Below the pieces are notes generated by a model that saw nothing but the letters and a program-made list of their open reading frames with translations, was not told where the DNA came from and did no database searches. The position numbers and the translations under genes were made by a program. Below, in pieces: positions 61,760-64,000 of a DNA stretch of 64,000 nt (its first letter is position 1; every line of letters starts with the position of its first letter). Source of the stretch: Dicyema japonicum (Eukaryota; Dicyemida; Rhombozoa; Dicyemidae); assembly GCA_011109175.1 (NCBI GenBank), contig RDEW01000026.1, forward strand, positions 2,922-66,921, written 5' to 3'.

Positions 61760-64000
61760 GCATAGAAGCTCTAACGATGGGGAGGAGATATTGGAGAGTG
61801 AGTGAAAGCCTTGAGAATTCCAATTTTCTTTTGGATCCTCTCGGTTACTAAATCCACTTGATGAGTAAATGTGAGGAGGGGATCCATGATGACTCCAAGG
61901 ATTGAAAGCGTCTTCTTAATGGGAAGCGGGGAGTCATAAAATTTTATTCGTGGTGTTACCCGTAATTCTATTCGTGTTGAGGTAAACGTCATTACATGTG
62001 ACTTTCCTGGTGATATATTCAGACGGTTCTTTAGGAACTAAAGACCCATCAGGTTTAGTAGATCTTGCACGGACCTGTCGCCTCCTCGATTCTTCGAAGT
62101 TTTATTGCGATCACGTGATTATCCGCATACGATAAAAGAATTGTTTTTTTGGTGGTTGGGGATAATAGGTCACTGAGGAACATATTAAAGATCATTGGTA
62201 ATAACGGTGATCCTTGTGGAACTCCATTTGGAAAATATCGCGGTTTTGATTTTTGGTTGTTTGCCACCACTTGGCCCATTCGACCGTTGATAAAGTTAGC
62301 CAACCATGACTTGAATTTAGGGTGGATCGGCGTCTTAAAAATTTTGCTAGAGCGATCTTCCGGAATACTGAGTCAAAAGCCTTCTCTGCATCCACTGAGA
62401 CCAGCACGGTTTTCTCGTGTGGATTTGGAGTATTCAGATTGTCCGAGATGAATTGAACCAGTTTTGTTAGATGAGTTGTTGTTGAGTGTCCTTCGTGGAA
62501 TTCATGTTGAAAAGATGGTAGAGTTATGAAAGGACGGATCTTGAGAAGGACCAGTTTTTCTAACACTCGTAATAAGGCGGGTTGATGGATACCGGGAGGT
62601 AGGAGGACAGACAGTTTTGTGGTTTGTTTTTCTTCAGGATGAGGTGCATCAGAGATTTCTTCCATATTGACGGAATCTTGTTCTCGTTTATTGAGAGGTT
62701 AAAATTTTGTGTTATTGCGGCCGTTGCGGAAGGTCCTAGGTGTTTCAGTTCGAGAATGGAGATGGCATCCGAACTGCGGGACGACGAGTTGTTCATTTTC
62801 CTAATTACTGAGTGCACCATTGAGGGGTCGAAGAAAGTCATGTTGGGACATTTATTCCTTTACCCATTGCCAGAACATCCAGGTCTTTTGAATATGGTTT
62901 ATGACTAATATTCACATAATAATTCATAGTGTCATTGGGATTTGGATATGTCCAATTAAATGTGGAGAGCACTTCTTGAGCTTCCTTATCGATTTCCATA
63001 ATACAGTGGGGGAAGTATTGTTCGTAGTTTTTCTGAGCAAAGCTTCCCAGCGTTCTTTGTTGTGTTTTATGACGTTCCGCGTGATTTCTTTGTTCAGTTT
63101 TGATATCCTTTCAGTTATGTCCACTGATTGTCTTTCGAAATTCTTCAGATCGTTTGGATTAGATCTCACGTTTCAGCATGGGTGTGATGGACGTTAAGGA
63201 CGACCCATCGGAATGTATCTTTTGCGAGCTCGGAGTATAATCTCGTTGAGGTATTCGATAGATCCGAAGTTCTCTATCCGGAAGGCCTGAAGGTGTAGTT
63301 CGATGAAATATGTGAAGGCGGGCCATATTGCCTTTGAAAAGTTCACATTGGTTCCCGGAGTGTTCATTAACTTTTTTTGTGAGATCCTCATGAAGATCTT
63401 GTTATGGTCGATGTGTAAGTCGTATATAACATCCCATGAAATGATACCCGCAAGAGAAGGAGCGGCAAAAGAAATGTCTGGTGAAGTATGGAAGTTGCCT
63501 CTACGGAAAGAAGTACTTGTGTGTTTGGATTATTGAGAATGATCAAGTCGTCAAAACTGTCGGACATGAGGGCTCCCCGTTGATCCAGTTGTTAATCAAC
63601 ATACCATTGAGAACTCTTCGCATTTAGGTCACCGCCAATTAGCGTGTTTTCCAACCTGGTGAATCTTTTGAGTTCGGGGCTGTAGCCGCTGGGGCATGAC
63701 GGTGGAGGGGGTATGTACATTTTGACAACTGTCAATCGGAGAGAGGGTAGGCATATTCTCAGAGTTAGATGTTCTAGTGTGTCGTCTTGGCGGGGCGGGT
63801 CCGGGATGTCATCCAAAATATTTCTGGCCATTATATGCTTCCTGATTAGCGTAATAAGGCCTCCTCCATTTCCATGGCCTCTGTCTCGTCTGAAAACGGA
63901 GTATCTTGGAAAGTTAGGTTTGGTCGCCGTGGGTTAAGCATCGTCTCTTTGAAAAGAGTTATATCCACTGAGTGTTTTATGAGAAAGCGTTGTAGTTCAG
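61760..64000 (-). mobile_element. LINE-D: LINE-B-like APE/RT element, continues past the window
   Basis: Minus strand from the right edge: APE (63592-63831: LTLRICLPSLRLTVVKMYIP, ENTLIGGDLNAKSSQW), linker (62924-63391), RT part 1 (62560-62841: NSSSRSSDAISILELKHLG), RT part 2 (62192-62665: VLVSVDAEKAFDSVFRKIAL), RT palm (62055-62303: FPNGVPQGSPLLPMIFNMFL, ILLSYADNHVIA) and C-terminal part (61771-61992: KKTLSILGVIMDPLLTFTHQ). The catalytic YADD reads YADN. The 5' end is outside the window. Confidence 0.82.

Overview
This window looks like nuclear DNA of a small parasitic or simple animal. The strongest clue is intron size. Wherever a conserved protein can be followed across exons (OMA1, TYW2, a MARCH-type E3 ligase, a C-type lectin family, an adhesion GPCR, an I29 protein and two unrecognised proteins), the breaks are GT-AG introns of 22-28 bp. 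Only one clearly longer intron was found (68 bp). From what I know, introns this short in an animal fit dicyemid mesozoans (Dicyema) best. That placement is an inference, because no marker gene was compared.

Most of the sequence is dead or dying mobile DNA. Three retrotransposon groups recur: LINE-A (APE plus RT, near full length at 818-3865), LINE-B-like APE elements (5337-7917, 58560-61050, 61760-64000), and an RLE-type LINE with a PHD-like finger, RT, CxCG knuckle and PD..WDAT nuclease, scattered in more than ten pieces (best copy 34031-35148). DNA transposons are a pogo/Tigger element (619-5266, split by LINE-A), a Ginger-like integrase-type element (8702-10410), a 154-bp foldback MITE (41899-42052), and hAT-like and IS630/mariner-like remnants. 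A tRNA-derived SINE (11751, 14254, 22986/26672, 52370) carries the same 3' tail as LINE-A.

Layout: 0.6-5.3 kb Tigger with nested LINE-A; 5.3-7.9 kb LINE-B; 8.6-13.8 kb a block of GPCR tail, Ginger element, SINE, lectin pseudogene A and an RLE-LINE piece; 15.5-19.5 kb LINE fragments; 19.7-22.1 kb adhesion-GPCR gene or pseudogene; 23-26.8 kb RLE-LINE, lectin pseudogene B and the split SINE; 27-29.4 kb lectin pseudogene C; 31.6 kb tRNA-Arg; 32.0-33.0 kb OMA1; 34-35 kb RLE-LINE; 36.9-37.2 kb I29 gene, with its decayed duplicate at 40-42.5 kb; 43.9-44.5 kb Pro-rich gene; 46-47 kb TYW2; 48.6-49.5 kb basic protein; 53.4-54 kb MARCH; 55-56.4 kb three-PDZ protein; 57-64 kb stacked LINE remains.

The intact host genes are unrelated housekeeping or signalling genes: mitochondrial quality control, wybutosine tRNA modification, membrane-protein ubiquitylation, PDZ scaffolding and a secreted protease-inhibitor-like protein. 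They do not form one pathway. The lectin and GPCR copies carry frameshifts, often in homopolymers, so either decay or assembly error is possible.
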